From: Lepidodermella squamata
Taxonomy: Eukaryota > Gastrotricha
Length of the DNA: 64,000 nucleotides
Reading direction: 5' to 3'
Assembly: GCA_047495785.1 (NCBI GenBank)
Contig: JBLDXI010000042.1
Coordinates: forward strand, 4,154,001 to 4,218,000
In this document: positions 43,851 through 55,640 of the stretch, piece after piece
Layout of the letters: each line of letters starts with the position of its first letter
Numbering within the stretch: position 1 is the first letter of the stretch
Made by a program: the position numbers and the translations under genes
The notes under the pieces: model-generated
What the model was told of the DNA's origin: nothing
What the model saw: the letters and a program-made list of their open reading frames with translations, nothing else
The model's database searches: none

Positions 43851-46732
43851 GCCGCAGGGTGCGCAAGTCGGATGAATGTATCGAAATATTAATAATAATA
43901 ATTTTTATATAATATTTCACTCGAAATTGATATATAAACGCGTCACTAAGCAACTTCCGAGTGGTGCCAGTGTGGGTCGGCGCCAGCTCGCCTTGCGATG
44001 TAAATTATTGTTAACAAATTCTCTCCGTGTGGACAACAAAAAATTTGTTTGCGGCTATTAAAATGTAAAAACGCGCGCAAATATTTGCGGGTAATTTTTC
44101 GCGAAAAAACTGCGTAATTATTTGAGTAGAAAATGCCATTTTTAACATTATATTGTCAAATTTAAGAACGAGTGATCAAAGCTCAAACATACATACCTTG
44201 GTTACAACACATTTGATGACTGTGTATATCGGTATATACACATTATATTTGCAGTCCTAGGCGACAAAATGTGCGACAAGGTAGCAGTATGAAAAAAGTG
44301 CGCTCGTGTTTACGCTGTTATTTGATGGTATTTTTGATGCCGCCGCCGCTGCCGCCGCTCGATTTGCGCTCATAATCGATGCGATTCGTAAGATGCGCGC
44401 GCGCGCACGTATTTGCGATTAGCGTCAATAATTTATGACAATGGGCGGCAATTTTTTCCGTTTTATTGCACCTCCAACCAACACTCAGCCGTGCCGATTC
44501 ATCGGTGTATACTAAAAGGTGGAAGAAATATCAATTGGATAGAGGCTGAGCTTAATTGCTAAACTTAAGCTCCGTCATAAATCTTAATTAGGGCCGATAA
44601 AAGAGAGCATATCATTACTCAATATTTTTCGTTTGAAAGAGGTTATTGCGGAAGTGGAAAAAGCCCTATATATAACTGAAACTTTGCCAAAATGCAAAAT
44701 CCACCCTGAACCATAACACTGAGCCCGATCATCGTTTTGCTGCAAACGGCGATTTTGCCTTTCGAACCTTTAAACATTTCCCAGTATACATATACTGACC
44801 ATCAGAATCTAAACTGCGATGCAACGCCGTGTAATTTGCGTGTCAATATCATTAAAAGAATCCGAGTTCCATAAAAATAAAATCTCATAAACAACCAGAA
44901 AATCTGTGCCCGGTCAAATTTCTGCAGCTTCTCATTTTGATGTGTTAGATGTGATAAATTCTGGTGCCATTTTGGTACGAAACTAAATTATCAGGATCCC
45001 TTTCCATATTCATGATCGTGAGTACTAGGAATTAGTATGAGTATTAGGAATTCGGCCACGCTAACGGAAGAGAATAAAGTATTTCAGAGGGACTCTAGAC
45101 TCAAATTCGATTCTCCGAATCAATACAGGGTGTCTACAGCGCATACAGCGAACCTTCGAGGATCGAGTAAATCCTTAGGTAGAAAAAAGTAAGAAAATGA
45201 ATACGCTGATAATCATGAAAAAATAAATGCGTGTTTCTTTAATAAAAATAATGAAATTGCAAAGTAAAAAAGGTGTATGGCTCACACACACCAGATTTTC
45301 TGTACAATGCCTATTGACAGCTGGCAACACGGTATTTTTACGTTCGAGTACGCAAGAAAGATGAAAAATGCAATGCGAATCATAAAACATTGTCTTCCCC
45401 TTTCTTGCGAACGGTCTTATTTGTCTGTCTCTTTTGCTGCCGTATTTGCCCTAATAACGTTTTTCATTCGATTTTCTGTATTCTCACCAATAGCTGTAAT
45501 TCAAAATTCAATGGACAGGTAGCATTGACATGGTATATTTATAGGAACTTATTGGCTACATTCAGCCATCACAGTCGGGTTCTAGAATTTGACCAATGCC
45601 GGAAACTGGGATGACTCTTCCACTGCCTGCTGCATGAATCTCAGCTCTGACACTACAGCAGTGGTCCCAACGGACAGGCGAAGTGAAGAAGACCGTAGGA
45701 TCTTGGTATCCAATCAATATGCTTCAATATACTTTTTTATTTGCTTATGGCCAGTGTACGAAGTAGGATCCGGGAGCTAAGGTGTTTTCTAGCACCCAGC
45801 CGAAGAAACCAAGGGGCCCCCCTGTGGTTTTTCAGGTGCTCTCTGGTTGGAGTCTCGGAGCTGGAGGCAACCTTGTACTTCGCACCCTTATGACTTTTCA
45901 ACTCAGCCGAGCTGTCACTTGGGATGATTTTGCCCAAAACTAGCATTGATGAACAAGTGCAAAGTTGCTCGCTGATTAGTCAATTTGATCTCAGTTCAGA
46001 ATTCCAGCTTATGTCATATCAAGCGTGTAATCTATCGCTACATCTAACGTTCCGTTAACAACTTTTAACCGGAATGCGGTCAGCTATATCATCGATGACA
46101 TTAGCAACGCTTTATGCAATATGTCTGAGGATCTTGTAATACAAATCGTACAAATGTTCGAAGCAAAATTGTCCAAATTTCCGCAGAAATGTTTTCTAAC
46201 TGGCAATGAACTAACGTACAATTCTCGTTCCCATGAAAAAAATCAGTTTCACGGTATTGGCAATTGAGAAAATTTTGACAAACGCGATTAAGCATGTCAT
46301 AACAGGTGGCCGATTTTCAGAGGCCCTTGCTTGTGTTTCCAATCAGTAGTAGGAATCGACTTGACAGCTTAGCAATCGCCGGCTATTCGCATGATGTCTG
46401 GTTGAATTTATCACAAAACCTGTTAATATTCCGTTGGCCATGTGAGAACTCATTTGTCCATGTGTTTTGAATAAGCATTTCAGACGTCGTATCACATATA
46501 TAGATCTTACAAAACAGACAACGTGACAAAACGAATCATGCATGAGTGTTGCGCAAAGATGAGTGAGAGCGCATAACTTGGCACATAGCCAATCGATACA
46601 TCAGCATAACCCCCCCCTACCTCTCCCTGTTGTTGATCTTCCGGAAAAGGAAAACATCTCATTGGAAGTCTCCAAGTACCTTTAACCTTTAACGTAACTG
46701 AGGGATCTGGATTATTCCTCTGGGAATGCGGC

Positions 46733-46862
46733 AGACCGTCATAACAGCATATAGCTAAAACAGCAAACGCGACAAAAGAGCAACCCTTTCAACTTGCGAC
46801 ATAACAGCAGGGACACGATGCTTCGTTTACATTCTAAGTTGTTGCTGTTTTGTGTCCGTAAC
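46733..46862 (+). repeat. Dispersed repeat, copy 2
   Basis: Starts gcagaccgtcataaca and contains caacttgcgacataacagca; matches 26722-26890 in the same orientation. Confidence 0.6.
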
Positions 46863-47057
46863 GGGAATGCTCTGAATGGGTTACCTCAAGAATCATACTT
46901 TGAACAAATCTGAAACTTGAAATTCTTTGGATTAAACTCTCGGAAGTTTTTAAATCAAAGGTTAAAGTAAATAAAACAAGACTTTGAATTTTATTCGAAT
47001 CCAGTCGCAATTGGTAAACATGAAGTAACAGATTAAAGAATGTGTTATAGCTAGCGA

Positions 47058-47476
47058 TTATTGTAAAATATGATCGTCATGCTTGCCATCCATGATCTCT
47101 TTCGCGAGGTATTGCGCCCACAAGTAGAAAGACACGTTGTTCTCACACACGTGCATTGAGCCGAACATTTTGAGGCACCTCTTCATACGCAGCTTCCGTA
47201 AAACACGCTCCCGCAACTGGAGAGGAAACTTGAGCCAAACTTCCGGTTTATCCTGAATCAACCGCAGAACTTGTTCATCAAGTTTATCTACAAGGAAAAT
47301 GAATTGTAAAAAACAGCTCAATTTGAGAATAAGGCGAAATTACCTTCTACAAGGATGACTTTCTTCTGTCCAATCATTAGTTGGATATTCGAGGATGGTA
47401 GGCTGATTGTTGTAGGCGCGGCCCACAAACTGCCAGCAGTTGCGAAGATGATCGAAATTAGAAAAACGCTATTCAT
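47058..47476 (-). CDS. Small secreted protein, function unknown
   Basis: Exon 1 (about 47344-47476) and exon 2 (47058-47287) join in phase 1 across a ~56-nt intron, giving about 120 residues. A signal peptide, MNSVFLISIIFATAGSLWAA, is followed by a mature part of mostly helical character with many Leu, Arg and Lys (LRLIQDKPEVWLKF, LRERVLRKLRMKR). It has two cysteines (RCLKMFGSMHVCENN) and ends KHDDHILQ. I do not recognise the family. A compact helical secreted protein, perhaps saposin- or antimicrobial-like, is possible, but the Cys count is too low to claim either. Confidence 0.65.
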
Positions 47477-49122
47477 TTTAAAGTTGAAATTGCTTAGAGA
47501 ATGATATTTCGTACTGTCTTCACTCTATGGAAATCTCACGGCTTATAAACTCTTGTTTGAGATAATACTTCTATGAATCTATATTAGTTACGCGCAATAA
47601 TTTTGCATGGCCTTAATTTATCTCGATCGAGTAAACTGCTTGCTACAGCCCTCACGTGGCCGCAATGATTCAATTAAACGTACTCAGCCGAGGAGGTAAA
47701 CACGTTGCGGGGGGCTATGATGTCTAACTAAGCGAGGTGATAAAAGTGTGCAGTTGCATAATTCAATTTCCCGCAGAGATGATGCCTGGCTGTAGTGACC
47801 AATCGCTAACTTCGGACAAAATCTGAACGTATACGAGTTCGAATCGCCTTAATGGGCAACACGAAGTGTCAAGATTCATGTCGGGTTTGCTAATTGAACT
47901 CGAACTTACTTGAAGGCCGAATCATAAGTGCGGGGCAACTTTCAAGAAGTTCTGGTTGTAAGCTTTCAACGTGTAAATGTTTATGTAGGAGTAAGGAGGT
48001 GAATCAAGGAACATCTAATTGCTATGCGTTGTAATTTGAGCAGTATGGGTCATTTTTAAAGTTGACCATCAAGTATCTGGAATAACATGGAACTGGCCAG
48101 GTAACTAAAAATAGTCATAAATCAACAGAAGTCCGATTCATACTTTGCATGTTACTAGCATGAACTCCTGTTAGGTATATGCTGGAAAATAGTGCGACTG
48201 CGCGTTTTTTCGACATCATAATATATTCACTTAGTAGTACTGGTAACGGTAATCCGAGTTCCAGTGGATGAACCAAGTAGGATCCTTGACAAGGGGGTTA
48301 CGGTTTACGGTACCCCCATACCCTCCAGCACTTCGCAGACTGCTAAGTTCTTTTCAGCTTTGGATGAAAGTTGGACCCGATAATTAATGTCAGGTAAAAG
48401 GGGAGCAAGAGACGTTATAAAGAAAACGTTTGTAAAGCAAATGATGCTCGCCCATGCTTTTCCACGGGTGCCTAGACCGTGATCTGTATCAAGGGTTTAT
48501 TATCAAGTCCTGTTAATTGACGCTGTTTAAGGTCCTGTTTGGAGTTGAATTTGTTTCGAGAACCGGAATGTTTGGATCTTTCATTATGCTATTAGCTCTC
48601 TTTTACCACGTAAAGTGAGAGCTATCATCAAGTCCCAATCCGAAATCATTAGTTATCGCGAAAGTAATGAAGACAATGCATTGCCCAGTTTTTATTTCAA
48701 CTTTAAATGCTGAAATAGCTAGAAGTTTCAAAACAGTTCATTCGTTTGATCACGTTGCTTCGATCGACATTTTAAGCACAGACAATTATTCCGCCGGCGA
48801 GAAACGAGACAGAAAGAGCAAACCTGCGGCATGCATTAAGAAATTGGCAAGTTATAAATAGGAGAGGTTGCCCTGGATGTTCTCCGATGTCGGCCTCAGG
48901 AAAAGTCTTCGATCAAGACAATTCCTGTTCGCCACGCCCTTACAGGTTGATAATGTCGAATGTGAGCTGGAATGTTCAAGTTGAAAATGTCATTTGACCT
49001 TTTCTCCGGTTTCCAATTACAAAAGAAACATGTCACCTAAATAAACAGCCAAATCGATCTTGCACCAGTACAAATAAAATATCTCCATAACATTACCGCT
49101 TTTCAACAAATTTGAAAACATT
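47477..49122. other. Spacer without a recognised gene
   Basis: No protein-like frame longer than about 65 residues with any family resemblance. It likely contains the promoter of the downstream receptor gene. Confidence 0.4.
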
Positions 49123-51558
49123 ATGTTCTTCTCAATGATGCTTATCGTTACCAATATTATAATGAGCTACGCCGCAAAGCCGAAAACCTTGTCTCTTCTT
49201 GCGCTCGTGCCCAAGTTTGATTTCGAGCCATTGGGAGGTCCGATTTGTGAGCTATCAATGCAAGTCGCTATGAATGAGGCAAACTCTCGAGTGGACTTAT
49301 TGAAAGACTACTATTTGAACGTGACTTACAGCGACGATGGCGAGGATACCCCTAGCCTTTTCGGGAATGCCCTGAAGAACTATTTTGAATACCTGAAGGC
49401 TGAGGAGAACCACGTTTTGACCGATAGCATAATAACCACTACTAGCCCTGTTTTTGTGGGGACATTCAGCCAAAACGGTTGTCAGTATCTTGGAGCTTTT
49501 GCCCATATCTACAATATGGTAAATATTGCCACGGGATGCAACTGGCCGGTTTTCACGGCAAACCGACGGATATATCCGAACTTCTACCGTAGTGCTATTT
49601 CTGATGAAATGACTATTTTCCCGGTGATCAAATTCATTAAAGAAGTCGGGAGTTGGAATAGAGTCGCTATCCTAGCCACATCTTTCCTACCATATGATGC
49701 CATGAGTTCTCAATACGCCTACCAAGGGTTGAGTAGAGAGGGCATTCAAGTTGTTTGGTTCAACCAATTTCCTGCAATCGACGATTCTTTCGCATCTTTA
49801 AAAGCAGCTAATGTTCGAATAATTGTCATCTATCTTCTTCAAACGGATGTTCTTTTTGAGACGTTATGCTTATGGCAAAAAGTAGGAATCACCCCGGAGA
49901 ATGGCTACATCTTCATCTTCCGAGGCCCGACAATTTACAGCGAAAACGAGGTGATTGATGCTTTGAAATTCGTGTGTCCAAAGGAGGTTGTCATAGCTCA
50001 ACTAAAGTCATCATTTTTCATTGGCTCTGTCGAATGGCAGATGACTTCTGAAGGGGAAAAGGTACCGACCAGCTTAAGATACAATATTTACGAGTTCGAT
50101 AGCCGATTGAGCGCTTTGGTGCGCGAAAGAACTACGACCCCAACGACTTATCTCAATGGTTACCAGTACAGGTCTCGATGCCACGATACCATGCTTCAAA
50201 GCATAATGACATTGGATAGTGCAGAGAAGATGCTCCAGAGAGAAAACCTGACCCTTTCAGATTACAGATTATTCCCCGAAAAAATATCAAGAGTTGTTAA
50301 CGAAAGTGCGGCTAGCGTAAGGTTCAGTGGTCTGAGGGGGGGTCTCACCTCTTATTCAGAGCGCGCTGAGTTTGATAACGAAGTCCAGCACATCAAGCAG
50401 TGGTCTTTGAATACAGGAGGTCTCGGTCGACTTTTGTACAAAGTCAACAAAATCAGGCCCGACCCTCACTCCAGCGGCTCCTTTGCTTTGGAGAAGATAG
50501 CAGATCCTGTCTGGTTCTTTACATCTCAAAATGGGCGGCCTCCGAAGGATTCATGGGGCTTGAAGTCAGAGCTAGTAACATCTTCGATACAAATGAAAAT
50601 TTCGGTCGTAACGATAGCTGGATTGCTGTTTGCTTGTGAAATTCTGCTGCTATTTAGGATGATCTGGTTTAAGATTAAAAGGGGAAAGCTTATGTCGCGG
50701 CATATAGCCTTAATCTTAGGACTAACTCTTCTGCTCGGTTCCTCAGTAAGTTTCATCCTGGATTTCGATAATTTGAAGGTGAGTGACGCAATGTGTCTTA
50801 TTCGCTTCTCGCTACTTGCTGTCGGCTTCTCCGTTGTCACTGGTACATCTTTGCCTGCGATGGTCACTGCATATCATTCCAAGGCAGCGATGTCTCAAGT
50901 GAGATTAGACCCTAAGACCAGTTGTGCTAGAGATTCGATTAGAAGGGAAAGCCACTTGAGCGTTAACTTCGCCCAAAACACCAGTATGTATCATCCGAAA
51001 ATTCGAAACTCTCGACAGTTCCAGCCCATGAGCGCTAAGCTTGAGAGAAGCTTGATTATTGTATTTTCGCTTGGCATCCCTATCCTGAATGCGATAATTC
51101 TTGTGGCGTGGTTCATTACCGAGAAATCCATCGCCAAATTGGTCGGCTTTTCGAAAATTCCTATGTACGACCCAATAACCGATACGTTCATTAGCGAGCT
51201 CGCAATCGCATGCTCATCTTCGAATCAAATTACCTGGACAGCTATACTCGTATCTATCCAAGCTGTGGTATTGATCGGATCCCTGTTTTTCGCGTACGAA
51301 TTGAGACATTTGCAGACACGCGATTGTGAAGAATTGAAACATGTCACGCAGCTGCGCATTGCTAGCGTGAATTCGGCGTTGATGTTCACAGCCACAGCGA
51401 TCATTTTACTCATATTTCCGAATTCACTTCACCAGCATGAAATAATGGCGATTTCAGTGTTGATTTACACATTGGCCACTAGCCTAATATTTTTCGGCGT
51501 AGGAGCGACTATGAAGCCTGCGCCGACGCCTCAGGCACTACTTCATCTCGTGACTTGA
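49123..51558 (+). CDS. Class C GPCR, GABA-B-receptor-like, intronless
   Basis: Plasma-membrane metabotropic receptor. One exon encodes 811 residues. After a signal sequence (MFFSMMLIVTNIIMSYAA) comes a periplasmic-binding-protein-like ligand domain (about 25-430). It has family features such as LLALVPKF, AMNEAN, FVGTFSQNGC, YPNFYRSAISDE, WNRVAILATSF and G-Y-x-Y-R-S-R-C-H-D near its end. Seven hydrophobic helices follow (about 486-795), for example ISVVTIAGLLFACEILLLF, LLGSSVSFIL, SLGIPILNAIILVAWFI and ALMFTATAIILLIF. There is no Cys-rich linker domain, as in GABA-B receptors and unlike mGluRs. The C-tail is only about 15 residues, without the coiled coil used for GABA-B dimerisation. The ligand is unknown. 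The lack of introns is unusual beside its neighbours. Confidence 0.88.
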   Translation: MFFSMMLIVTNIIMSYAAKPKTLSLLALVPKFDFEPLGGPICELSMQVAMNEANSRVDLLKDYYLNVTYSDDGEDTPSLFGNALKNYFEYLKAEENHVLTDSIITTTSPVFVGTFSQNGCQYLGAFAHIYNMVNIATGCNWPVFTANRRIYPNFYRSAISDEMTIFPVIKFIKEVGSWNRVAILATSFLPYDAMSSQYAYQGLSREGIQVVWFNQFPAIDDSFASLKAANVRIIVIYLLQTDVLFETLCLWQKVGITPENGYIFIFRGPTIYSENEVIDALKFVCPKEVVIAQLKSSFFIGSVEWQMTSEGEKVPTSLRYNIYEFDSRLSALVRERTTTPTTYLNGYQYRSRCHDTMLQSIMTLDSAEKMLQRENLTLSDYRLFPEKISRVVNESAASVRFSGLRGGLTSYSERAEFDNEVQHIKQWSLNTGGLGRLLYKVNKIRPDPHSSGSFALEKIADPVWFFTSQNGRPPKDSWGLKSELVTSSIQMKISVVTIAGLLFACEILLLFRMIWFKIKRGKLMSRHIALILGLTLLLGSSVSFILDFDNLKVSDAMCLIRFSLLAVGFSVVTGTSLPAMVTAYHSKAAMSQVRLDPKTSCARDSIRRESHLSVNFAQNTSMYHPKIRNSRQFQPMSAKLERSLIIVFSLGIPILNAIILVAWFITEKSIAKLVGFSKIPMYDPITDTFISELAIACSSSNQITWTAILVSIQAVVLIGSLFFAYELRHLQTRDCEELKHVTQLRIASVNSALMFTATAIILLIFPNSLHQHEIMAISVLIYTLATSLIFFGVGATMKPAPTPQALLHLVT

Positions 51559-52328
51559 ATTTTCTTCCTGTCAAGGATCTTATTACACGGTTTTATCCCA
51601 TTTGCTATTTTCGTTATTTTCTGTGCATTCCATTCAAAAATCGCTGTGAATGAAAAAGAGAGTATAGGTAACTGAAGTGCAATAAATAGTACCTACAATT
51701 ATTTTCAGATTAAGTATTTACGATTCATTTTTTTACCAGCCGCATGACTGAAAATTCGGACTCCAGTGGAATGCAAAGAAATGAAGACCCGAAAGGCTGA
51801 ACGGGATACGATTCCTGAAGATGAGTGGATGAGTGAAGTGACGAGATTGACCTCTTACGACCTTTCGTGAAAGATTTTTGAGATCAGAGCTAGAATAGTG
51901 CCGAGTTAGAGTTTCGTAAACTTATCCTGACTTTATGAAGTATTTTAGCCATATATAATCATCCGATTTCCAACCAAAATTGGTATAACTATAACTTTTT
52001 CAATTCATAATTTCATTCTCGAAATATTTACATTTATTAAACTGGAAAATCACTAAATTAGTCTGTTTTATAAGGTTTTGACTGGAGCTGGGCTGATCCT
52101 CCATTCATCAATTTATTCGTAAAACGCTCCCAGTCGACTATACATAACCCAGATAATAGCCCATTGCTGTACACACGCACACACACACACATGCATCGTA
52201 AATAACAACAAAAATACGACTTTTAGTACACGTATGAATAAAGCAAACCAAGTAGCACTCACTACACACGATATTTATATATAGAGTACATGTAGTAAAA
52301 GGCTTTATATATAAGCATCACTGATAAA
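51559..52328. other. Spacer with (CA)n microsatellite
   Basis: An AATAAA for the GPCR gene lies near 51682. A short (CA)n run lies at about 52170-52192, and a TATA-rich stretch just before the next start codon may be its promoter. Confidence 0.5.
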
Positions 52329-54377
52329 ATGGTAAATGGCGGAACAGAAGAAGCACAGAAAAATATGCTTCACTGGGCTGACTATGTTGTATTCGGCCTT
52401 TTGCTAGTTATTTCAGCCAGTGTTGGCCCTATCAGTTTATGGCGGAACCGCAACAAAGCAACGACCGCGGAAAGGTTATCATGAACATTTTAAAAATTTT
52501 CTTATTTTTCATGTGATCTGTTTTATAGTTATTTCATGCCGAAAAAGGGTCTTCACCTAATCCCGGCGAGCGCTTCCCTTTTCGCGTCTTTCTTCTCAGC
52601 ATCGAGCATAATTTCAAACCCCCTTGAACTCTACGTAGGCGGTGCTAGGTTTTTCATGACTAGCATCGGCCAAGCAATTGGGATCATCATCGGAGCAATT
52701 TTTATAGTACCAATGCTCTACCGGCTTAAAATCATGTCATCGTACGCATATTTTGAACTTCGATACCAGTCGAAACTTCTGCGAAAGGTGAATTGTGCTA
52801 TGGGCGCATTTGCCAGCACCTTCTACCTCGGCATTGTCACATTCGCGCCATGCATTGCCCTGGAAGCTGTGACTCCCATCCCCGTTTGGGCTAGTATCAT
52901 CGTCTCCGCCGGATGTACCATGACCTATTCCGTCCTTGGCGGAATCAAAAGCGTTGTCCTGGTTGATTTCATACAAGCAGGTGTTATGTTCATTGGCGTG
53001 ATTGCAGCATTGATAATTGGTTCGTCGAAAATCGAAGGCGGATTCTCAAGGGCGATTGAGGTTGCCTCGGAACATGGACGGCTGACGTTTTTGGACTTCA
53101 ACCCGGATCCCAGGAATACTTACTCATTCTATGCGACGGTTTTCCCCGCGATTGTCTTGGCGGCGAATATTTTTACGAGTACGCAGCCAGCTCTGCAGAG
53201 GTACGCCGCCCTTCCGAATGTCAAACAGGCTGTGACGTAAGTTTTTAATCCGTATTTTTTGGCTTTAATCCTAATTTCATTTTTTCAGATCCGTCCTGCT
53301 TCTTGCACCTCAATATGTTGCGTTGAAATCCCTACTACTCCTCCTCGCTACTGTGATGTTTGCTCATTACCAAATCAAAGGTAATTTACTTCAATATGCT
53401 TGGAATACAGGTTTAACTATAAAGTCTTAGGCTGTGATCCTTTGAGGGGTGGCTTGGTGAAAAATCCGAATCAGCTTTTGACTCACTACCTCTCCGAAAT
53501 ACTCCAATACCCAGGCGTTTTAGGCCTGTGGTTCGCTGCCCTCTTTAGCGGGGCTTTGTCTACAATGTCAACGCGTTACAACTCAATAGCTTCAGTGATC
53601 TGGGAAGATTTGCTCAAAGAACTTCTTTCACCACGCCTTTCACCCCGAGGAATCGCGATAGCTCTGAAAGTCACCTCATTAAGCGTCGGTCTCGTCTCTG
53701 TGGCTCTTGCCATGCTTTTTCAAACCTTCCAAGGCTCCTTGATGCAACTGGCCAAGGCAACATGTAAGTCAAGACCTTTCACACGCATTGATATTGATAT
53801 GCCTCGATTTTTTCAGTAAGCGTTTTCGGTAGTCCCCTGGACATCGCCTTCACAGCTGGGATTCTGTTTCCATTCGTGAATGCGGCTGGTACTGTCGTTG
53901 GAATGTTTTTAGCAGCAATCTTCACAGCGGCTATATCCGCTGGTCAGATCGGGTTCAGCCTAGGAAGTAAGAAAAGCTGGCTGCCAACGAACACTTTGAA
54001 CTGCACTGTTACAAATGCTACAACTGTGGCTAAAAATTCAACAACGAAATTTTACCTGCCAGAACCGATCGAATTTATGTTTTCGATCAGTTTTTATTTG
54101 TACCCTTTTATTGCTCTGCTGCTCGGCATGATTGTTGCGATGCTGGTCAGTTTATGTACAGGTTGGTAAATTCTAATTTTGCAATTCTTTGAATTCACGG
54201 GATTTTGATTGTTCAGGTGGACTCAAGAATGCTCGCTCAGTTGATGGTGCTACTCTAGTCGTGAGGAATTGTTTTGCTGGCAAGCTTCCGAGCAACGACG
54301 CTGTACAAGTTGGAGATGTTGGTCTGAAAGCTTGTGATACGCCATTGCTAATGCCGACACAAACCTCGAATTTGTGA
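52329..54377 (+). CDS. SLC5-family sodium-coupled (monocarboxylate-type) transporter
   Basis: Six exons: 52329-52474, 52529-53236, 53289-53380, 53425-53763, 53817-54161 and 54217-54377. They sum to 1791 nt, 596 residues in one frame. It is a plasma-membrane sodium/solute symporter with about 13 hydrophobic segments. Family features are W-A-D-Y-V-V-F, the sodium symporter sequence T-A-E-S-Y-F-M, ASLFASFFSASSIIS, YSVLGGIKSVVLVDFIQAGV, STQPALQRYAA and FSGALSTMSTRYNSIASVIW. It most resembles the SLC5A8/A12 monocarboxylate or SLC5A6 vitamin group. The C-terminus TSNL fits a class I PDZ ligand, as in SLC5A8. Intron 3 is only 44 nt. The substrate is not certain. Confidence 0.9.
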
Positions 54378-54826
54378 GCTATAAGATGCTGACTACATTG
54401 ATCCTGGTGTTGAATACGGTATTTAGTAACTAAAAATTTATTGTTGCGAATGGCTTTCAAGTTTCAATAAATCTGTTGAAAAGTTGTCAGTTGCCAGTTT
54501 GGCGTGGAATCTCAAGTCAGAATTTATGACAAAAGCCTCATAAAAAGGTGTATGACTCCCTTGGTATGAAAATGGTAGCATGTAAAGTCAGCTGCGCCAT
54601 CACATTTTGATGGAATTGTCCACTCCAAGAAATTAACCTAGGCGAAAAACACCTCAATATTAGAATTTATTTACATTTGCAGTAGCTAGCCATTTATTTC
54701 AGTCAATCACAAAAACCAACACCTTTACTGCAACTCTCAAGAAATTGCTCACAATAATATCACTTTGCGACTCGACAAACATCTCCACAATTTCACGATC
54801 TAGCCACTACATCTTGCCGATGCCCG
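54378..54826. other. 3' part of duplicated small-protein module A
   Basis: Sequence from about 54540 onward resembles 60655-60950 (the same position relative to gene B). No other gene was seen. Confidence 0.5.
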
Positions 54827-55640
54827 TTAACCATGGGTGGAGACGCATCGAGTTTCCGTCGCTTCCCTCGTGCCGTAGGGGCAGGAGCCGCGTTGGGCTT
54901 CTTGCAAAACTTCCGCCGGTTCCTCGCGTCCAGAGCCGATCTTCTTGCAAACCGTAAACGTTTCCAGCTTTTGGCCCCTGCCGCATCTTGTGGGGGCACG
55001 CTCGGCTTCTTGCAAAACTTCCGATTCAGTTTCGGCAGTGACGGCGAACACAACGCAAGCCTGAAATAAAATACGTAACTTTATGATATATGGAAATAAT
55101 ACTGAACTTACGACAATAGCAAGAGCAAGGTAAACTTTCATTGCGAATTTCAACTATTAGGACTGAAGACTGAACAAAAGTGTTTTAAAGATGAGAAAAA
55201 TGCAGAATGACACAGGGTCGCTCTGCCCATTCGATGAGCAGTTCGCTACACCTGCTCAAACATTTTCTGTGCCAAGTCGCCCGGGTGCTCATTATGTTAT
55301 GCCAAGGGCAAGGCCTCCTAATGAATAAAAGCAGCTGAATAATTGAAAATTAAATGAGAGGGGGATATTTTGCATGCCAATACTAATATGATAATAGGAA
55401 TAATAGTCATTTACCAAATGTACTAAAGTAAAAGGAAAAATTGTGAGAAGCAGTTTCGGTGCGAAAATTTATTTCAGTAATTAAGAGTCATCACTTGTCA
55501 TATAGTATGTACGTAGCTTTTTATGAGTTTTCGGTTGATTTTGTTATTTGTTGTTCATACTTCCGTAAGGTTGCCGTTCGAGTCGTCACGAACTCACGTA
55601 TTCATCCATTTTGCGCTATTTTTCTAAGAAAAGAATATTT
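54540..55640 (-). repeat. Duplicated module A (gene plus flanks)
   Basis: Matches 60655-61740 in the same orientation, including both flanks of the small-protein gene. The flanks differ at many positions, whereas part of the coding exon is identical. Confidence 0.75.
54827..55141 (-). CDS. Small secreted protein, family member A
   Basis: Two exons: 55112-55141 (MKVYLALAIV) and 54827-55064, joined in phase 0 (GTC|GTAAGT ... TTTCAG|GCT), giving about 88 residues. The signal continues ACVVFAVTA. The mature part repeats one motif twice: EVLQEAERAP..C near its start and EVLQEAQRGSC in the middle. It has four Cys, many Arg/Glu, and ends RCVSTHG. No known family was recognised. The mature coding exon is nearly identical to that of member B at 60953, and a third, diverged member C lies at 56625. 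An open frame on the plus strand across this exon is a shadow. Confidence 0.65.
   Translation of the reverse strand: MKVYLALAIVVSSVLFPYIIKLRILFQACVVFAVTAETESEVLQEAERAPTRCGRGQKLETFTVCKKIGSGREEPAEVLQEAQRGSCPYGTREATETRCVSTHG

Larger units (their letters stand above)
43157..47057. other. Gene-free region with microsatellites and a CpG-rich block
   Basis: No supported gene. A (CA)n run lies at about 43717, (AAT)n at about 43817-43846, CG-rich sequence at about 43290-43340 and 44330-44470, and a near-perfect palindrome tgtgtatatcggtatataca at about 44219. Dispersed repeat copy 2 lies at 46733-46862. Confidence 0.45.

Noticed and set aside
53381-53410. A 30-nt intron in the SLC5 gene (gtaattt...aatacag)
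   Set aside because: Its length keeps the frame and leads to a stop; a 44-nt intron ending at 53424 gives the correct family sequence.
54833-55069. Plus-strand frame at the A and B modules (78 residues, similar in both)
   Set aside because: Conserved only because the minus-strand coding exon is; no signal peptide or motif, and the minus-strand reading has a split signal peptide.
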